64,000 bases of DNA from Enterococcus cecorum DSM 20682 = ATCC 43198 (GCF_000407565.1 NZ_ASWI01000004.1:514001-578000); one strand, 5' to 3'; shown: positions 17,019 through 27,706, numbered from the stretch's first letter. Made by a program: numbers and translations. The notes: generated by a model not told the origin, from the sequence alone.

Positions 17019-19535
17019 ATGGCAAATATTATTCGTAAAATGATTGAGAATGATAAAAAAGAATTAAAACGTCTTGATAAGATTGCAAATCAAGTGGAAA
17101 GCTATGCAGATACGATGGCGGCTTTAAGCGATGAAGATTTGCAAGCTAAAACAGATGAATTTAAAGCAAGATATCAAAATGGAGAAACTTTAGACCAATT
17201 ATTACCAGAAGCTTTTGCAGTTGTTCGTGAAGCATCGAAACGTGTCTTAGGTTTATACCCATATCATGTACAGTTAATGGGAGGGATTGTTTTACACGAT
17301 GGTAATATCCCTGAAATGCGTACAGGGGAAGGTAAAACTTTAACTGCTACCATGCCGGTATACCTAAATGCCTTAACTGGAGAAGGGGTTCATGTGGTTA
17401 CTGTTAATGAATATTTAGCAACTCGTGACTCTACTGAAATGGGTGAATTATATAATTGGTTAGGCTTAACTGTGGGATTAAACATTAATTCTAAGAGTCC
17501 AGAAGAAAAACGTGCAGCCTATGCTTGTGATATTACATATAGTACAAATAATGAATTAGGGTTTGACTATTTAAGAGACAATATGGTGGTATATCGTCAT
17601 CAAATGGTACAAAGACCGTTAAATTATGCAATTGTCGATGAAGTAGATTCAATTTTAATTGATGAAGCCCGTACACCATTAATTATTTCAGGACAAGCGG
17701 AAAAATCCACTGCCCTTTATACACGGACGGATATGTTTGTTAAGAAACTGAAAGAAGAAATCGACTATAAAATTGATATTCAATCAAAGACTATTAGTTT
17801 AACAGAAACTGGAATTGAAAAGGCAGAAGAATATTTTGACTTAGATAACCTATATGATATTGAAAATACTGCATTAACGCACCATTTAGATCAAGCTTTA
17901 CGGGCAAATTATATTATGCTACGCGATATCGATTATGTAGTGCAAGAAGGTAAAGTTTTAATCGTTGACCAATTTACAGGTCGTATTATGGATGGCCGTC
18001 GTTATTCTGATGGATTACACCAAGCGATTGAAGCTAAAGAAAATGTTGATATCGAAGACGAAACGAAAACAATGGCAACTGTTACATTCCAAAACTTCTT
18101 TAGAATGTATAAGAAGTTAGCGGGGATGACGGGGACAGCTAAAACAGAAGAAGAAGAATTCCGCGAAATTTATAATATTCAGGTTATCCAAATTCCAACC
18201 AATAAACCTGTTATTCGTGATGACCGTCCAGATATCTTGTATACAACATTAAATAGCAAATTTAAAGCAGTGGTACAAGATATTAAAGAACGCTATCGCA
18301 AAGGACAACCAGTCTTGGTAGGTACGGTTGCGGTTGAAACTTCTGAATTGTTATCTAATTTATTAACAAAAGAACGTATTCCACATGAAGTGTTAAATGC
18401 GAAAAACCATTTTAAAGAAGCTGAGATTGTTTTAAACGCTGGTCAAAAAGGTGCGGTAACCATTGCTACAAACATGGCTGGTCGTGGTACGGATATTAAA
18501 TTAGGGTTAGGAGTAGCTGAATTAGGCGGTTTAGCGGTTATTGGAACAGAACGTCATGAATCCCGCCGCATTGATAATCAGTTGCGAGGTCGTTCTGGTC
18601 GTCAAGGAGATCCTGGTGTTTCACAATTTTACCTATCTCTTGAAGATGATTTGATGAAACGTTTTGGTTCAGATCGTGTGAAACAATTATTCGATCGTAT
18701 GAAGTTAGCTGATGAGGATACAGTGATTCAAAGTAAGATGATTACCCGTCAAGTTGAAGCGGCCCAAAAACGTGTTGAAGGAAATAACTATGATACACGT
18801 AAAAATGTCTTGCAATATGATGATGTGATGCGTGAACAACGTGAAGTGATTTATGGTCAACGTCAACAAATTATTATGGCTGAAGATAGTCTAGATGAAG
18901 TGTTGATGAATATGGTTAGACGTACAATCGATCGTATGGTAGAGGCGCACACCCAAGTTGAACAGAAAGACTGGAACTTAGAAGCAATTGTGGACTTTGC
19001 GAAAAATGCTTTAGTCCATGAAGATACAATTCAAACGGCTGATTTAGCAGGCAAATCTCAACAAGAAATTAAAGATTATCTATACCATCGTGCACAAGGA
19101 GTTTTTGATGAAAAGAAAGCACATATTAATAGTCCAGAACAAATGCTTGAATTTGAAAAGGTCGTGATTTTACGTGTCGTTGATGCGAACTGGACAGAGC
19201 ATATTGATGCGATGGACCAATTACGTCAATCCATTGGTTTACGTGCGTATGGACAAAATAATCCATTAGTTGCTTATCAAACAGAAGGCTTCACGATGTT
19301 TGAAGAAATGATTGGCGCAATTGAATTTGAAGTCACTCGATTATTTATGAAAGCCGAAATTCGTCAAAATGTTCAACGTGAGCAAACACAAACACCACAA
19401 CAAACGAACTTAACTGAAGATACGAATTCAGCTGGGCGTAAACCTGTCCGTGTGGAAAAAGTCGGTCGTAATGATCCATGTCCATGTGGAAGTGGCAAAA
19501 AATATAAGAATTGTCACGGAAAAAATGTCAAATAG
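17019..19535 (+). CDS. secA: Preprotein translocase ATPase SecA
   Basis: The motor of the Sec pathway, 838 residues, acting on SecYEG at the membrane. Walker [12 protein letters not shown] is near residue 103 and [19 protein letters not shown] is near 206-225. The second nucleotide-binding fold has [10 protein letters not shown] and [13 protein letters not shown]. The C-terminal zinc-binding SEC-C motif [14 protein letters not shown], which binds SecB or phospholipid in other bacteria, closes the protein. Start ATG is about 11 bp behind AAAGGAG. A partial CodY-like match (11/15) upstream was judged too weak. Confidence 0.99.
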   Translation: MANIIRKMIENDKKELKRLDKIANQVESYADTMAALSDEDLQAKTDEFKARYQNGETLDQLLPEAFAVVREASKRVLGLYPYHVQLMGGIVLHDGNIPEMRTGEGKTLTATMPVYLNALTGEGVHVVTVNEYLATRDSTEMGELYNWLGLTVGLNINSKSPEEKRAAYACDITYSTNNELGFDYLRDNMVVYRHQMVQRPLNYAIVDEVDSILIDEARTPLIISGQAEKSTALYTRTDMFVKKLKEEIDYKIDIQSKTISLTETGIEKAEEYFDLDNLYDIENTALTHHLDQALRANYIMLRDIDYVVQEGKVLIVDQFTGRIMDGRRYSDGLHQAIEAKENVDIEDETKTMATVTFQNFFRMYKKLAGMTGTAKTEEEEFREIYNIQVIQIPTNKPVIRDDRPDILYTTLNSKFKAVVQDIKERYRKGQPVLVGTVAVETSELLSNLLTKERIPHEVLNAKNHFKEAEIVLNAGQKGAVTIATNMAGRGTDIKLGLGVAELGGLAVIGTERHESRRIDNQLRGRSGRQGDPGVSQFYLSLEDDLMKRFGSDRVKQLFDRMKLADEDTVIQSKMITRQVEAAQKRVEGNNYDTRKNVLQYDDVMREQREVIYGQRQQIIMAEDSLDEVLMNMVRRTIDRMVEAHTQVEQKDWNLEAIVDFAKNALVHEDTIQTADLAGKSQQEIKDYLYHRAQGVFDEKKAHINSPEQMLEFEKVVILRVVDANWTEHIDAMDQLRQSIGLRAYGQNNPLVAYQTEGFTMFEEMIGAIEFEVTRLFMKAEIRQNVQREQTQTPQQTNLTEDTNSAGRKPVRVEKVGRNDPCPCGSGKKYKNCHGKNVK

Positions 19536-19542
19536 CATTACT

Positions 19543-19576
19543 CACGAGGGTGTCTAGTTAGGCAGCCCCGTGTTTT
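19543..19576 (+). terminator. Possible terminator of secA
   Basis: An imperfect stem starts at CACG and ends at CGTG with GG/CC and TGTCT/AGGCA pairs inside (two mismatches), followed by TTTT. It is weaker than its neighbours; read-through into prfB is likely. Confidence 0.5.
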
Positions 19577-19610
19577 CATTTATTAATAATGAACGAAAAG
19601 AGGAAAGTAA

Positions 19611-20724
19611 ATGGAAATTGCAGAAATAAAAACTCAATTAGCACAAATGTCTGAAAAAATAAAAAGCTTTAGGGGGTCTCTTTGACTTAGATGGCTTAGA
19701 AGAACAAATTGCTGAAGCCCAAGCCAAGATGGCCGAACCAAACTTTTGGGATGATGCTACGAAAGCACAAAAAGTGATTGATTCAAATAACGCCAATAAA
19801 GCAATTTATGAAAAATTTATGCAGCTAAGTGAAAGTTATGATGAGATTGAGGTTATGTTTGAATTGCTTTTAGAAGAGCCTGATGCACAACTAGAGGCAG
19901 AATTAACGCAGCACATTGATTCTTTACAAAAAAATTTAGAAACTTATGAATTGCAAATGCTTTTAGATGAACCTTATGATCATAACAATGCCATTTTAGA
20001 GTTACATCCAGGTGCAGGTGGAACAGAATCACAAGACTGGGGTAGCATGCTTTTACGTATGTATACACGTTGGGCAGAACAGCATCAATTCCAAGTCGAA
20101 ACGCTCGATTATCAAGCAGGTGATGAAGCGGGAATTAAGAGTGTGACCTTATTAATTAAAGGGTATAATGCTTATGGTTATTTAAAATCAGAAAAAGGTG
20201 TTCATCGTTTGGTACGGATTTCGCCATTTGATTCAGCTAAACGCCGTCATACTTCTTTTTGTTCTGTTGATATTATGCCAGAGTTAGATGATACAATTGA
20301 TATTGAGATAAGTCCAGATGAATTGAAAATCGATACTTTCAGAGCAAGTGGTGCTGGAGGACAACATATCAATAAAACTGAATCAGCGGTACGGATTACG
20401 CATTTACCAACAGGAATTGTGGTTTCTTGCCAAACCCAGCGTTCACAACTCAAAAATAGAGAACAAGCGATGAATATGTTAAAGGCCAAACTATATCAAC
20501 TCGAATTAGAAAAACAAGAGCAAGAAGCATTAGCCTTAAGAGGAGATCAAATGGAGATAGGTTGGGGCAGTCAAATTCGCTCTTATGTTTTTCATCCATA
20601 CTCTATGGTAAAAGATCATCGTACAAATTTTGAGACAGGAAATGTACAAGCAGTGATGGATGGCGATTTGGACGGTTTCATTGATGCCTACTTAAAATAT
20701 CGCTTGAATCAAAAATCTGAATAA
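19611..20724 (+). CDS. prfB: Peptide chain release factor 2 with programmed +1 frameshift
   Basis: Recognises UGA and UAA stop codons in the ribosomal A site. Translation starts at ATG 19611 and reads 24 codons to an in-frame TGA at 19683-19685. The canonical shift site AGGGGG-TCT-CTT-TGA-C is present. Slippage on CTT into the +1 frame continues from GAC at 19684 to 20724, giving about 370 residues. The internal SD-like AGGGGG stimulates the shift and low RF2 levels favour it, an autoregulatory loop. RF2 motifs SPF (stop recognition) and GGQ in [10 protein letters not shown] (peptide release) are intact. Confidence 0.97.
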
Positions 20725-20781
20725 AAGTTATTGTAATGAAATAAAAATGTAACTTAATGAAAGCAATTTGCAACAAAGACA

Positions 20782-20790
20782 TGTTATAAT
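20782..20790 (+). promoter_or_regulatory. ftsEX promoter (extended -10)
   Basis: TG, one base, then TATAAT at 20785-20790. There is no good -35 at 17 bp (AGCAAT). Confidence 0.6.
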
Positions 20791-20824
20791 GTTTCAGTAT
20801 GAATGAAGATTTGGAGAGATTCAC

Positions 20825-21511
20825 ATGATAGAAATGAAGGATGTTATGAAGAAATATCCAAACGGTACAACCGCCATTCGTAATGTTTCTGTGAGCATTG
20901 ATCAAGGTGAGTTTGTATATGTAGTTGGCCCATCTGGAGCGGGTAAATCTACTTTTATCAAATTGATGTACCGTGAAGAAAAAGCTACAAAAGGTTTATT
21001 ACAAGTAGCTGGTTATGATTTATTAAAAATTAAAAATCGCGAAGTGCCTTATTTACGTCGAGAAATTGGTGTCGTTTTCCAAGATTATAAATTATTGCCT
21101 AAGAAAACGGTCTATGAAAATGTTGCCTATGCCATGCAAGTAATTGGAAAAAAACCACGTGAAATTCGTAAGCGTGTTATGGAAGTTCTAGACTTAGTTG
21201 GTTTAAAACACAAAGTACGTGTCTTTCCAAGTGAACTTTCTGGTGGGGAACAACAACGTGTTTCAATTGCTCGAGCGATTGTTAATATGCCAAAAGTTTT
21301 AATTGCTGATGAACCAACAGGAAACTTAGACCCAGAAAATTCATGGGAAATTATGAAATTATTGGAACGTATTAATGCTCAAGGTACAACTGTAGTAATG
21401 GCTACCCATAATAGTACAATTGTAAATACGATTCGTCATCGAGTCATTGCGATTGAAAATGGTCGCATCATGCGTGACCAAGTGGAAGGAGAGTATGGCT
21501 ACGATGATTAG
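20825..21511 (+). CDS. ftsE: Cell division ABC ATPase FtsE
   Basis: A 228-residue cytoplasmic ATPase that works with FtsX to activate peptidoglycan hydrolases at the septum. Walker A GPSGAGKST (about residues 38-46), Q-loop VFQDYKLL, signature LSGGEQQRV and Walker B VLIADEPTGNLDPE are present. It opens with MIEMKDVMKKYPNGTTAI as in the family. It overlaps ftsX by 8 bp. Confidence 0.97.
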   Translation: MIEMKDVMKKYPNGTTAIRNVSVSIDQGEFVYVVGPSGAGKSTFIKLMYREEKATKGLLQVAGYDLLKIKNREVPYLRREIGVVFQDYKLLPKKTVYENVAYAMQVIGKKPREIRKRVMEVLDLVGLKHKVRVFPSELSGGEQQRVSIARAIVNMPKVLIADEPTGNLDPENSWEIMKLLERINAQGTTVVMATHNSTIVNTIRHRVIAIENGRIMRDQVEGEYGYDD

Positions 21512-22391
21512 AACATTTTTCCGCCATTTATTGGAAAGCTTAAAGAGTTTAAAGCGTAATGGTTGGATGACTGTTGCTTCGGCGACGGCTGTAGCAATCA
21601 GTTTAACCTTACTTGGAATCTTTTTAGCATTAATTATGAATGCAACCAAATTAGCTGAAGACATCGAAAACAATGTTGATATTTCAGTCTTAGTTGATAT
21701 TGGTACAAAGCAAGAAGATATTGATAAATTAAAAAAAGAACTTGAAGATTTGCCAAATGTGAAGTCTGTGGAATTTTCAAGTAAAGATGAAGAGTTAAAA
21801 AAATTAGAAGAAAGCATGGGTTCTGTATGGTCCATGTTTGAAGGCGATAGTAATCCGCTTTATGATAATTTCATTGTAAGAGCAAAAAATCCACAAACCA
21901 TCAAAAAAATTGCCAAACAAGCTGCAAAGTTAAAAAATGTACACCGTGCAGATTATGGTGGTTTAGCATCTGATAAAATTTTAAAAATCACTAAAGGAAT
22001 GCGTACTTGGGGCTTAGGTGCGGCGGTATTATTAGTATTTGTTGCAGTATTTTTAATCTCAAATACCATCCGCATCACGATTATGTCTCGTCAACGCGAA
22101 ATTCAAATTATGCGTTTAGTAGGTGCCAAAAATGGTTATATTCGTTGGCCGTTTTTCCTTGAAGGTGCTTGGATTGGTGTCATTGGTTCGATTTTACCAT
22201 GCTTAATTATCTTCTTTGGATATAGAGCTGCTTATCGAGTTTTAAATCAACCACAAATTTTAGGTGCAAGTTATCGTTTATTGACACCAGAAACATTCTC
22301 AATTCAAATTATGCTATTGCTAGTAGTAATTGGTATTTTAATCGGTGCATTAGGTTCAGTGATTTCAATGCGTCGATTCTTAAAAATTTAG
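21504..22391 (+). CDS. ftsX: Cell division membrane protein FtsX
   Basis: A 295-residue type VII ABC permease with four membrane helices. One is near residue 25 (WMTVASATAVAISLTLLGIFL), an extracellular domain follows to about residue 160, and three helices lie in the C-terminal half. The extracellular domain would contact a PcsB/SagA-type hydrolase. Two in-frame ATGs are possible: 21504 (12 bp behind AAGGAG) and 21495 (only 3 bp behind it). I chose 21504 because it gives the family N-terminus MIRTFFRHLLES. It is coupled to ftsE. Confidence 0.95.
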   Translation: MIRTFFRHLLESLKSLKRNGWMTVASATAVAISLTLLGIFLALIMNATKLAEDIENNVDISVLVDIGTKQEDIDKLKKELEDLPNVKSVEFSSKDEELKKLEESMGSVWSMFEGDSNPLYDNFIVRAKNPQTIKKIAKQAAKLKNVHRADYGGLASDKILKITKGMRTWGLGAAVLLVFVAVFLISNTIRITIMSRQREIQIMRLVGAKNGYIRWPFFLEGAWIGVIGSILPCLIIFFGYRAAYRVLNQPQILGASYRLLTPETFSIQIMLLLVVIGILIGALGSVISMRRFLKI

Positions 22392-22398
22392 TTTATTT

Positions 22399-22430
22399 GA
22401 AGAGCTCAGTGATAAGCTGGGTTCTTTTTT
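22399..22430 (+). terminator. ftsX terminator
   Basis: GAGCTCAG (22402-22409) pairs with CTGGGTTC (22417-22424; two wobble pairs), followed by six T. Confidence 0.82.
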
Positions 22431-22557
22431 ATTGTTTTTATTTTAATTCAAGGTAAGTATTTTCCTATGAATTTTTCCATGTTAAAATAAAAATGTATGT
22501 GCTAAATTCATACATACATGAAAAATGAATGATATATTTTAAGGAGCTATTTTTAGT

Positions 22558-23412
22558 ATGAAGAAAATGACAATATTCTTAACGAGTATTTTGTCGATTG
22601 TATTATTGACAGGATGTAGTAAATGGGTGGATAAAGGACAATCAATCACAGCGGTTGGTTCCACGGCGTTACAACCATTAGTAGAGACCGTCGCTGAAGA
22701 GTATCAAAATATTCATCCGGGACAATTTGTGAACGTCCAAGGTGGAGGGAGTGGTACTGGCTTAAGTCAAGTGCAGTCTGGTGCAGTTAACATTGGTAAC
22801 TCGGATGTATTTGCTGAAGAAAAAAGTGGGATTGATGCGAAAAAATTAGTCGATCATCAAGTTGCCGTTGTGGGTATCACACCAATTGTAAATAAAAAAG
22901 TTGGTGTAAAAAATATTTCAATGGAGAATTTACAAAAAATCTTTACCGGAGAAATTACCAATTGGAAGCAAGTTGGTGGTAATGATGTGGATGTCGTAAT
23001 CTTAAATCGTGCTTCTGGTAGCGGGACACGTGGGACATTTGAACGTTGGGTGTTAAATGGTAAAGAACCAAAAGCGGCACAAGAGCAAGATTCTAGTGGT
23101 ACTGTTCGCCAAATTGTTGCAGATACACCTGGGGCAATTAGCTATGTTGCCTTTTCATATGTGACAAAAGATGTGGCTACTTTATCAATTGATGGTGTTG
23201 CGCCAAATGATGACAATGTTAAAACCAATAAGTGGATTATTTGGTCTTATGAACATATGTATACCAAGGGACAGCCTACCAAGTTAACGAAAAAATTCTT
23301 AGACTATGTTCTTTCTGATAAAGTCCAAAAAGAGATTGTTGCTAAATTAGGCTATATTGCAATTACTGATATGCAAGTGAAGCGTGATTGGCAAGGCAAT
23401 GTGATTCAGTAG
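22558..23412 (+). CDS. pstS: Phosphate ABC transporter, phosphate-binding lipoprotein PstS
   Basis: A 284-residue lipoprotein with signal peptide and lipobox LTGC (Cys about residue 20). Binding-site motifs are GSTALQPLVE, GGGSGTGLSQVQSGAVNIGNSD and RASGSGTRGTFE, which bind inorganic phosphate. The ATG is about 11 bp behind AAGGAG. A possible extended -10 (TG, one base, TAAAAT at 22483-22488) lies upstream. First gene of the pst locus, but a 108-bp gap with candidate PhoP repeats separates it from pstC. Confidence 0.95.
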   Translation: MKKMTIFLTSILSIVLLTGCSKWVDKGQSITAVGSTALQPLVETVAEEYQNIHPGQFVNVQGGGSGTGLSQVQSGAVNIGNSDVFAEEKSGIDAKKLVDHQVAVVGITPIVNKKVGVKNISMENLQKIFTGEITNWKQVGGNDVDVVILNRASGSGTRGTFERWVLNGKEPKAAQEQDSSGTVRQIVADTPGAISYVAFSYVTKDVATLSIDGVAPNDDNVKTNKWIIWSYEHMYTKGQPTKLTKKFLDYVLSDKVQKEIVAKLGYIAITDMQVKRDWQGNVIQ

Positions 23413-23414
23413 CC

Positions 23415-23451
23415 TTTACAAAAAATTTACAATCTTTGCTTAAAATTAACA
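23415..23451 (+). promoter_or_regulatory. Candidate PhoP (PnpR) box array upstream of pstC
   Basis: Direct hexamers TTTACA (23415), TTTACA (23426), a degenerate TTGCTT (23436) and TTAACA (23446) recur at 10-11 bp spacing. This is the pattern of TTAACA-like repeats bound by PhoP-family regulators. A -10-like TAGAAT lies at 23496-23501. Confidence 0.55.
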
Positions 23452-23520
23452 TAAGATCTATCGAAAATTGATATTCAATCGTTAAACTGAGAGCATAGAA
23501 TAGAAATGGGGGATGACCTC

Positions 23521-24441
23521 TTGGAAGATATGAAAGAAGTATTAATAAAAAAATCTAAAAGGGCAAGAATGGAACAACGCGGTAAGTTTATCAGCTTTAT
23601 TTGTATTGCAATTATCGTATTGGTTGTGCTATCTATCTTTTATTTTGTTGCAAGTAAAGGGCTTGCCACATTCTTTGTAGATAAAGTGAATGTTTTTGAC
23701 TTTTTATTTGGAAAAGAATGGAATCCAAGCGAGTTAGGGGCAAATGGGCAGCCAAAAGTGGGCGCCTTACCAATGATTTTGGGCTCGTTTTTAGTTACTT
23801 TTCTATCGGCAATTATCGCAACACCATTCGCTATTGGTGCAGCAGTGTTTATGGTTGAGATTTCACCAAAACAAGGACAAAAGATTTTGCAACCAGTTAT
23901 TGAGTTATTGGTAGGAATTCCATCAGTAGTTTATGGTTTTATTGGTCTATCAGTGATTGTACCGGCTGTGCGTTCGATCTTTGGTGGGACTGGTTTTGGT
24001 ATTTTAGCGGGAACGTTTGTTTTATTTGTCATGATTTTGCCAACAGTTACAACCATGACTGTAGATGCCTTAAAAGCAGTTCCGCGTCATTACCGTGAAG
24101 CTTCCTTAGCATTGGGGGCCACTAGATTTCAAACCATTTACAAAGTGGTGTTACGTTCAGCTGTACCAGGAATTTTGACGGCTGTTGTTTTCGGAATGGC
24201 ACGTGCATTCGGTGAAGCACTTGCGATTCAGATGGTTGTGGGAAATGCTGCTTTGATGCCAACAAGCTTAGTGACGCCAGCAGCTACTTTGACATCAATT
24301 CTTACAATGGGAATCGGAAACACGATTATGGGTACCGTTGAAAATAATGTTTTATGGTCCTTGGCATTAATCTTATTAGCTATGTCTTTAGTATTTAATA
24401 TTATTATTCGAATGATTGGTAAGAAGGGAGTGTTAAAGTAA
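23521..24441 (+). CDS. pstC: Phosphate ABC transporter permease PstC
   Basis: A 306-residue inner-membrane permease with about six helices. The PstC hallmarks GIPSVVYGFIGLSVIVP and the EAA loop HYREASLALGATRFQTIYKVVL are present. I place the start at TTG 23521, 8 bp behind GGGGGAT. The ATG at 23506 overlaps that SD and lies too close to a -10-like element. It pairs with PstA. Confidence 0.94.
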   Translation: MEDMKEVLIKKSKRARMEQRGKFISFICIAIIVLVVLSIFYFVASKGLATFFVDKVNVFDFLFGKEWNPSELGANGQPKVGALPMILGSFLVTFLSAIIATPFAIGAAVFMVEISPKQGQKILQPVIELLVGIPSVVYGFIGLSVIVPAVRSIFGGTGFGILAGTFVLFVMILPTVTTMTVDALKAVPRHYREASLALGATRFQTIYKVVLRSAVPGILTAVVFGMARAFGEALAIQMVVGNAALMPTSLVTPAATLTSILTMGIGNTIMGTVENNVLWSLALILLAMSLVFNIIIRMIGKKGVLK

Positions 24442-24442
24442 G

Positions 24443-25327
24443 ATGAATGCAAAAAAAATCGATAAAATTGCTACCGGCGTGTTATATGCTATCTCGGGAA
24501 TCATCGTATTTATCTTGGCTGCCATGTTACTTTACATTCTATTACGCGGCTTGCCACATGTTTCTTGGCATTTTTTAACATCACCCTCTAAAGCTTATCA
24601 AACAGGTGGCGGAATCGGTATTCAATTATTTAACTCATTGTATTTACTACTCATTACAATGATTATTAGTTTTCCATTATCCTTAGGTGCGGGAATTTAC
24701 CTATCTGAGTATGCAAAGAAAAATTGGCTAACTGATTTGATTCGTACTTCAATTGAAATTCTAAGTTCTCTACCATCAGTAGTTGTTGGTTTATTTGGTT
24801 TCTTAGTTTTTGTCATTCAATTTCAATATGGCTTTTCTATTCTTTCTGGAGCCTTAGCCTTAACCTTATTTAATTTGCCGCTATTAACTAGAAATATTGA
24901 AGAGTCCTTACGTGCGATTCATTTTACGCAACGTGAAGCTGGATTAGCATTAGGTTTATCACGCTGGGAAACGGTTATCCATGTCGTTTTACCTGAAGCA
25001 TCTCCTGGTATTTTAACAGGATTAATTTTAAGCTCTGGACGTATCTTTGGTGAAGCAGCGGCCTTGATTTATACTGCCGGTCAGTCGGCGCCAGCTTTAG
25101 ATTTTACTAATTGGAATCCGTTAAGTGTCTCTAGTCCGATTAGTATTTTTCGACAAGCAGAAACTTTAGCTGTGCATATTTGGAAAATTAATTCAGAAGG
25201 GACTATGCCTGATGGGGCTCAAGTTTCAGCAGGGGCATCTGCAGTCTTAATACTGGCTGTCTTAATTTTTAACTTTGGTGCACGGGCATTAGGTAAGAGA
25301 CTGCATCAAAAATTGACCTCTGCGTAA
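24443..25327 (+). CDS. pstA: Phosphate ABC transporter permease PstA
   Basis: A 294-residue permease with about six helices. Key stretches are GGGIGIQLFNSLYLLLITM, SSLPSVVVGLFGFLVFV and the EAA loop FTQREAGLALGLSRWETVIHVVLP. It starts one base after the pstC stop. The C-terminal part contains LDFTNWNPLSVSSPISIFRQ, in the external loop. Confidence 0.95.
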   Translation: MNAKKIDKIATGVLYAISGIIVFILAAMLLYILLRGLPHVSWHFLTSPSKAYQTGGGIGIQLFNSLYLLLITMIISFPLSLGAGIYLSEYAKKNWLTDLIRTSIEILSSLPSVVVGLFGFLVFVIQFQYGFSILSGALALTLFNLPLLTRNIEESLRAIHFTQREAGLALGLSRWETVIHVVLPEASPGILTGLILSSGRIFGEAAALIYTAGQSAPALDFTNWNPLSVSSPISIFRQAETLAVHIWKINSEGTMPDGAQVSAGASAVLILAVLIFNFGARALGKRLHQKLTSA

Positions 25328-25340
25328 GAAAGGATAAATA

Positions 25341-26147
25341 ATGAAACAATATAATTTGAATGATCGTCACGTAATTACTTTTGATGGTCAAAAAGATTTA
25401 GGTTTATATACAGAAGATTTACATGTGTGGTATGGGCAAAATGAAGCGATTAAAGGCGTTGATATGCAATTTGAAAAAAATAAAATCACTGCTTTAATCG
25501 GACCGTCTGGCTGTGGAAAATCGACTTATCTTCGCTCGTTGAATCGTATGAATGACAGTATTGCCAATACTAAGGTAACTGGTAAAATCATGTATCGTGG
25601 GGTAGATATTAATTCACCTCAAGTGGATGTTTATGAAGCACGCAAACATATTGGTATGGTGTTTCAAAGACCTAATCCATTTAGTAAGTCAATTTATGAA
25701 AATATTACTTTTGCCTTAAAACGTCATGGGATGGCCAATAAAGAAGAGTTAGATGAAATTGTTGAAACTTCATTAAAACAAGCTGCACTTTGGGACCAAG
25801 TGAAGGATAATCTACATAAAAGTGCTTTAGCTTTATCTGGTGGGCAACAGCAACGATTATGTATTGCTCGTGCGATTGCGATGAAACCAGATATTTTACT
25901 ACTTGATGAACCGGCAAGTGCGCTGGATCCAATTTCAACAGGGACGGTGGAAGAAACATTAATTCACCTGAAAGATCAATTTAGTATCGTTATCGTGACC
26001 CATAATATGCAACAAGCTGCTCGAATTAGTGATTATACTGCCTTCTTTTATATGGGTAATGTAATTGAATATGATAAAACCAATAAAATTTTCACACGGC
26101 CAAAAATTCAAGCAACAGAAGATTATGTATCTGGTCATTTCGGATAA
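25341..26147 (+). CDS. pstB1: Phosphate ABC transporter ATPase PstB (first copy)
   Basis: A 268-residue ATPase with a short N-terminal extension (about 20 residues) before the [13 protein letters not shown] core. Walker [11 protein letters not shown]-loop [15 protein letters not shown], signature LSGGQQQRL and Walker [14 protein letters not shown] are intact. It is one of two adjacent pstB genes, the usual situation in enterococci and streptococci. Which permease pairing each serves cannot be told from sequence. Confidence 0.94.
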   Translation: MKQYNLNDRHVITFDGQKDLGLYTEDLHVWYGQNEAIKGVDMQFEKNKITALIGPSGCGKSTYLRSLNRMNDSIANTKVTGKIMYRGVDINSPQVDVYEARKHIGMVFQRPNPFSKSIYENITFALKRHGMANKEELDEIVETSLKQAALWDQVKDNLHKSALALSGGQQQRLCIARAIAMKPDILLLDEPASALDPISTGTVEETLIHLKDQFSIVIVTHNMQQAARISDYTAFFYMGNVIEYDKTNKIFTRPKIQATEDYVSGHFG

Positions 26148-26164
26148 AGAAAGGAAAGATAAAT

Positions 26165-26923
26165 TTGGCAGAAACAATTATTTCTTCTCGCGATTTACAT
26201 TTGTATTACGGGAAAAAAGAAGCGCTCAAAGGAATCAATTTAGATATATATAAAGGTGAAATCACTGCGATGATTGGTCCTTCAGGCTGTGGGAAATCAA
26301 CTTATCTACGTTCTTTAAACCGAATGAATGACTTAATTCCCAACGTGACAATCACTGGTAGTGTGATGTACAAAGGAAAAGATATCTATAGTCCTAAAAC
26401 TGATACTGTTGAGTTGCGCAAAGAGATTGGCATGGTTTTTCAACAACCGAATCCTTTTCCGTTTTCAATTTATGAAAATGTGGTCTATGGTTTGCGTCTT
26501 AAAGGGGTAAATGATAAACAAATTTTAGATAAAGTTGTGGAAGAAAGTTTAAAAGCGGCCTCTGTCTGGGATGATGTGAAAGATAAATTACATCAAAGCG
26601 CCTTATCTCTTTCCGGTGGACAACAACAGCGCGTATGTATCGCTCGTGTGTTAGCGGTTGACCCTGATATTATTTTATTAGATGAACCAACCAGTGCTTT
26701 AGACCCAATTTCTTCTGGTAAAATTGAAAATACCCTGTTAGAATTAAAGGAAAAATATACGATGATAATTGTGACGCATAATATGTCACAAGCGACACGG
26801 ATTTCAGACCGCACTGCATTTTTCTTGAATGGTGATTTAATTGAATATGATAAAACCAAAAATATTTTCTTAAGTCCACAAAGACAAGAGACAGATGATT
26901 ATATCTCAGGGCGCTTTGGTTAA
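26165..26923 (+). CDS. pstB2: Phosphate ABC transporter ATPase PstB (second copy)
   Basis: A 252-residue ATPase closely related to the preceding pstB (shared [61 protein letters not shown]). The start is TTG, 6 bp behind AAAGGAAAG, with no better ATG nearby. The pair probably arose by ancient tandem duplication. Confidence 0.94.
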   Translation: MAETIISSRDLHLYYGKKEALKGINLDIYKGEITAMIGPSGCGKSTYLRSLNRMNDLIPNVTITGSVMYKGKDIYSPKTDTVELRKEIGMVFQQPNPFPFSIYENVVYGLRLKGVNDKQILDKVVEESLKAASVWDDVKDKLHQSALSLSGGQQQRVCIARVLAVDPDIILLDEPTSALDPISSGKIENTLLELKEKYTMIIVTHNMSQATRISDRTAFFLNGDLIEYDKTKNIFLSPQRQETDDYISGRFG

Positions 26924-26944
26924 TAAAAAAGAGGAGAGAAAAAC

Positions 26945-27619
26945 ATGCTACGTTCACAGTTTGAAGAAGATTTACTTAATTTACACAATCAATTTTATGA
27001 GATGGGTATGCTCGTGAGCAAAGCCATTCATCGTTCAGTTCGTGCTTATGTCAATCATGATAAAGAATTAGCAAAACAAGTCATTGAACACGATGAAGAA
27101 ATTAATAACTTAGAAATTCAGTTAGAGAAGAAAAGTTTTGAGATGATTGCCTTACAACAACCGGTTACTACTGATTTACGTCGAATCATTACCGTGATGA
27201 AGGCTAGTTCTGATTTGGAGCGCATGGGAGATCATGCCGTTTCCATCTCAAAATCAACAATCTTGGTAAAAGGACAAACGCGTATTCCAGAAATTGAAAA
27301 AGAAATCTCTGATATGTCTGATTCTGTGAAAAAGATGGTTGATAATGTATTGGTAGCCTATGTAAAAATGGATCAAAAAGATGCGAAAATGATTGCGGCA
27401 ATGGATGAAAGAGTGAACCAACATCTTCGAGATATCTATGATCATACCATTGAAGCAATGAAAGCTAATCCAGATACAGTTATCTCAGGAACAGATTATT
27501 TAAATGTTGCCCAATATTTAGAAAGAATTGGTGACTATGTAACCAACATTTGTGAATGGATTGTCTACTTAGCAACAGGTAAAATTACTGAATTAAATTC
27601 TAACCGTACTGCAGAATAA
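26945..27619 (+). CDS. phoU: Phosphate transport regulator PhoU
   Basis: A 224-residue all-helical protein with two PhoU repeats. Each carries a metal-binding E/DxxxD-type motif (VMKASSDLERMGDHAVSIS near residue 80; NVAQYLERIGDYVTNICEW near 185). It links Pst transport status to the phosphate-sensing histidine kinase and restrains the Pst system. It is the last gene of the pst locus, with a strong terminator behind it. The sensor and regulator genes are not in this window. Confidence 0.96.
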   Translation: MLRSQFEEDLLNLHNQFYEMGMLVSKAIHRSVRAYVNHDKELAKQVIEHDEEINNLEIQLEKKSFEMIALQQPVTTDLRRIITVMKASSDLERMGDHAVSISKSTILVKGQTRIPEIEKEISDMSDSVKKMVDNVLVAYVKMDQKDAKMIAAMDERVNQHLRDIYDHTIEAMKANPDTVISGTDYLNVAQYLERIGDYVTNICEWIVYLATGKITELNSNRTAE

Positions 27620-27632
27620 GTCGAGTTAAGCG

Positions 27633-27661
27633 AAAAAGAGGGGTTTGAGGCCCCTCTTTTT
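27633..27661 (+). terminator. Terminator of the pst-phoU operon
   Basis: AAAAAGAGGGG and CCCCTCTTTTT form an 11-bp stem with a 7-nt loop. Confidence 0.93.
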
Positions 27662-27694
27662 GTAGTTTTTATGCAAATTGGTACTTTAGCCCTA

Positions 27695-27706
27695 TGTAAA
27701 TTTACA
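27695..27706. promoter_or_regulatory. Palindrome upstream of liaX
   Basis: TGTAAATTTACA is a perfect 12-bp palindrome 62 bp upstream of liaX, just before a TTGGCA -35-like hexamer. It is a candidate operator; I cannot assign the binder from memory of LiaR sites. Confidence 0.4.

Noticed and set aside
22432-22557. PhoP box array before pstS
   Set aside because: No repeated TTAACA-like hexamers at 11-bp spacing were found; only AT-rich DNA and an ATTCAT/ATGAAT inverted pair.
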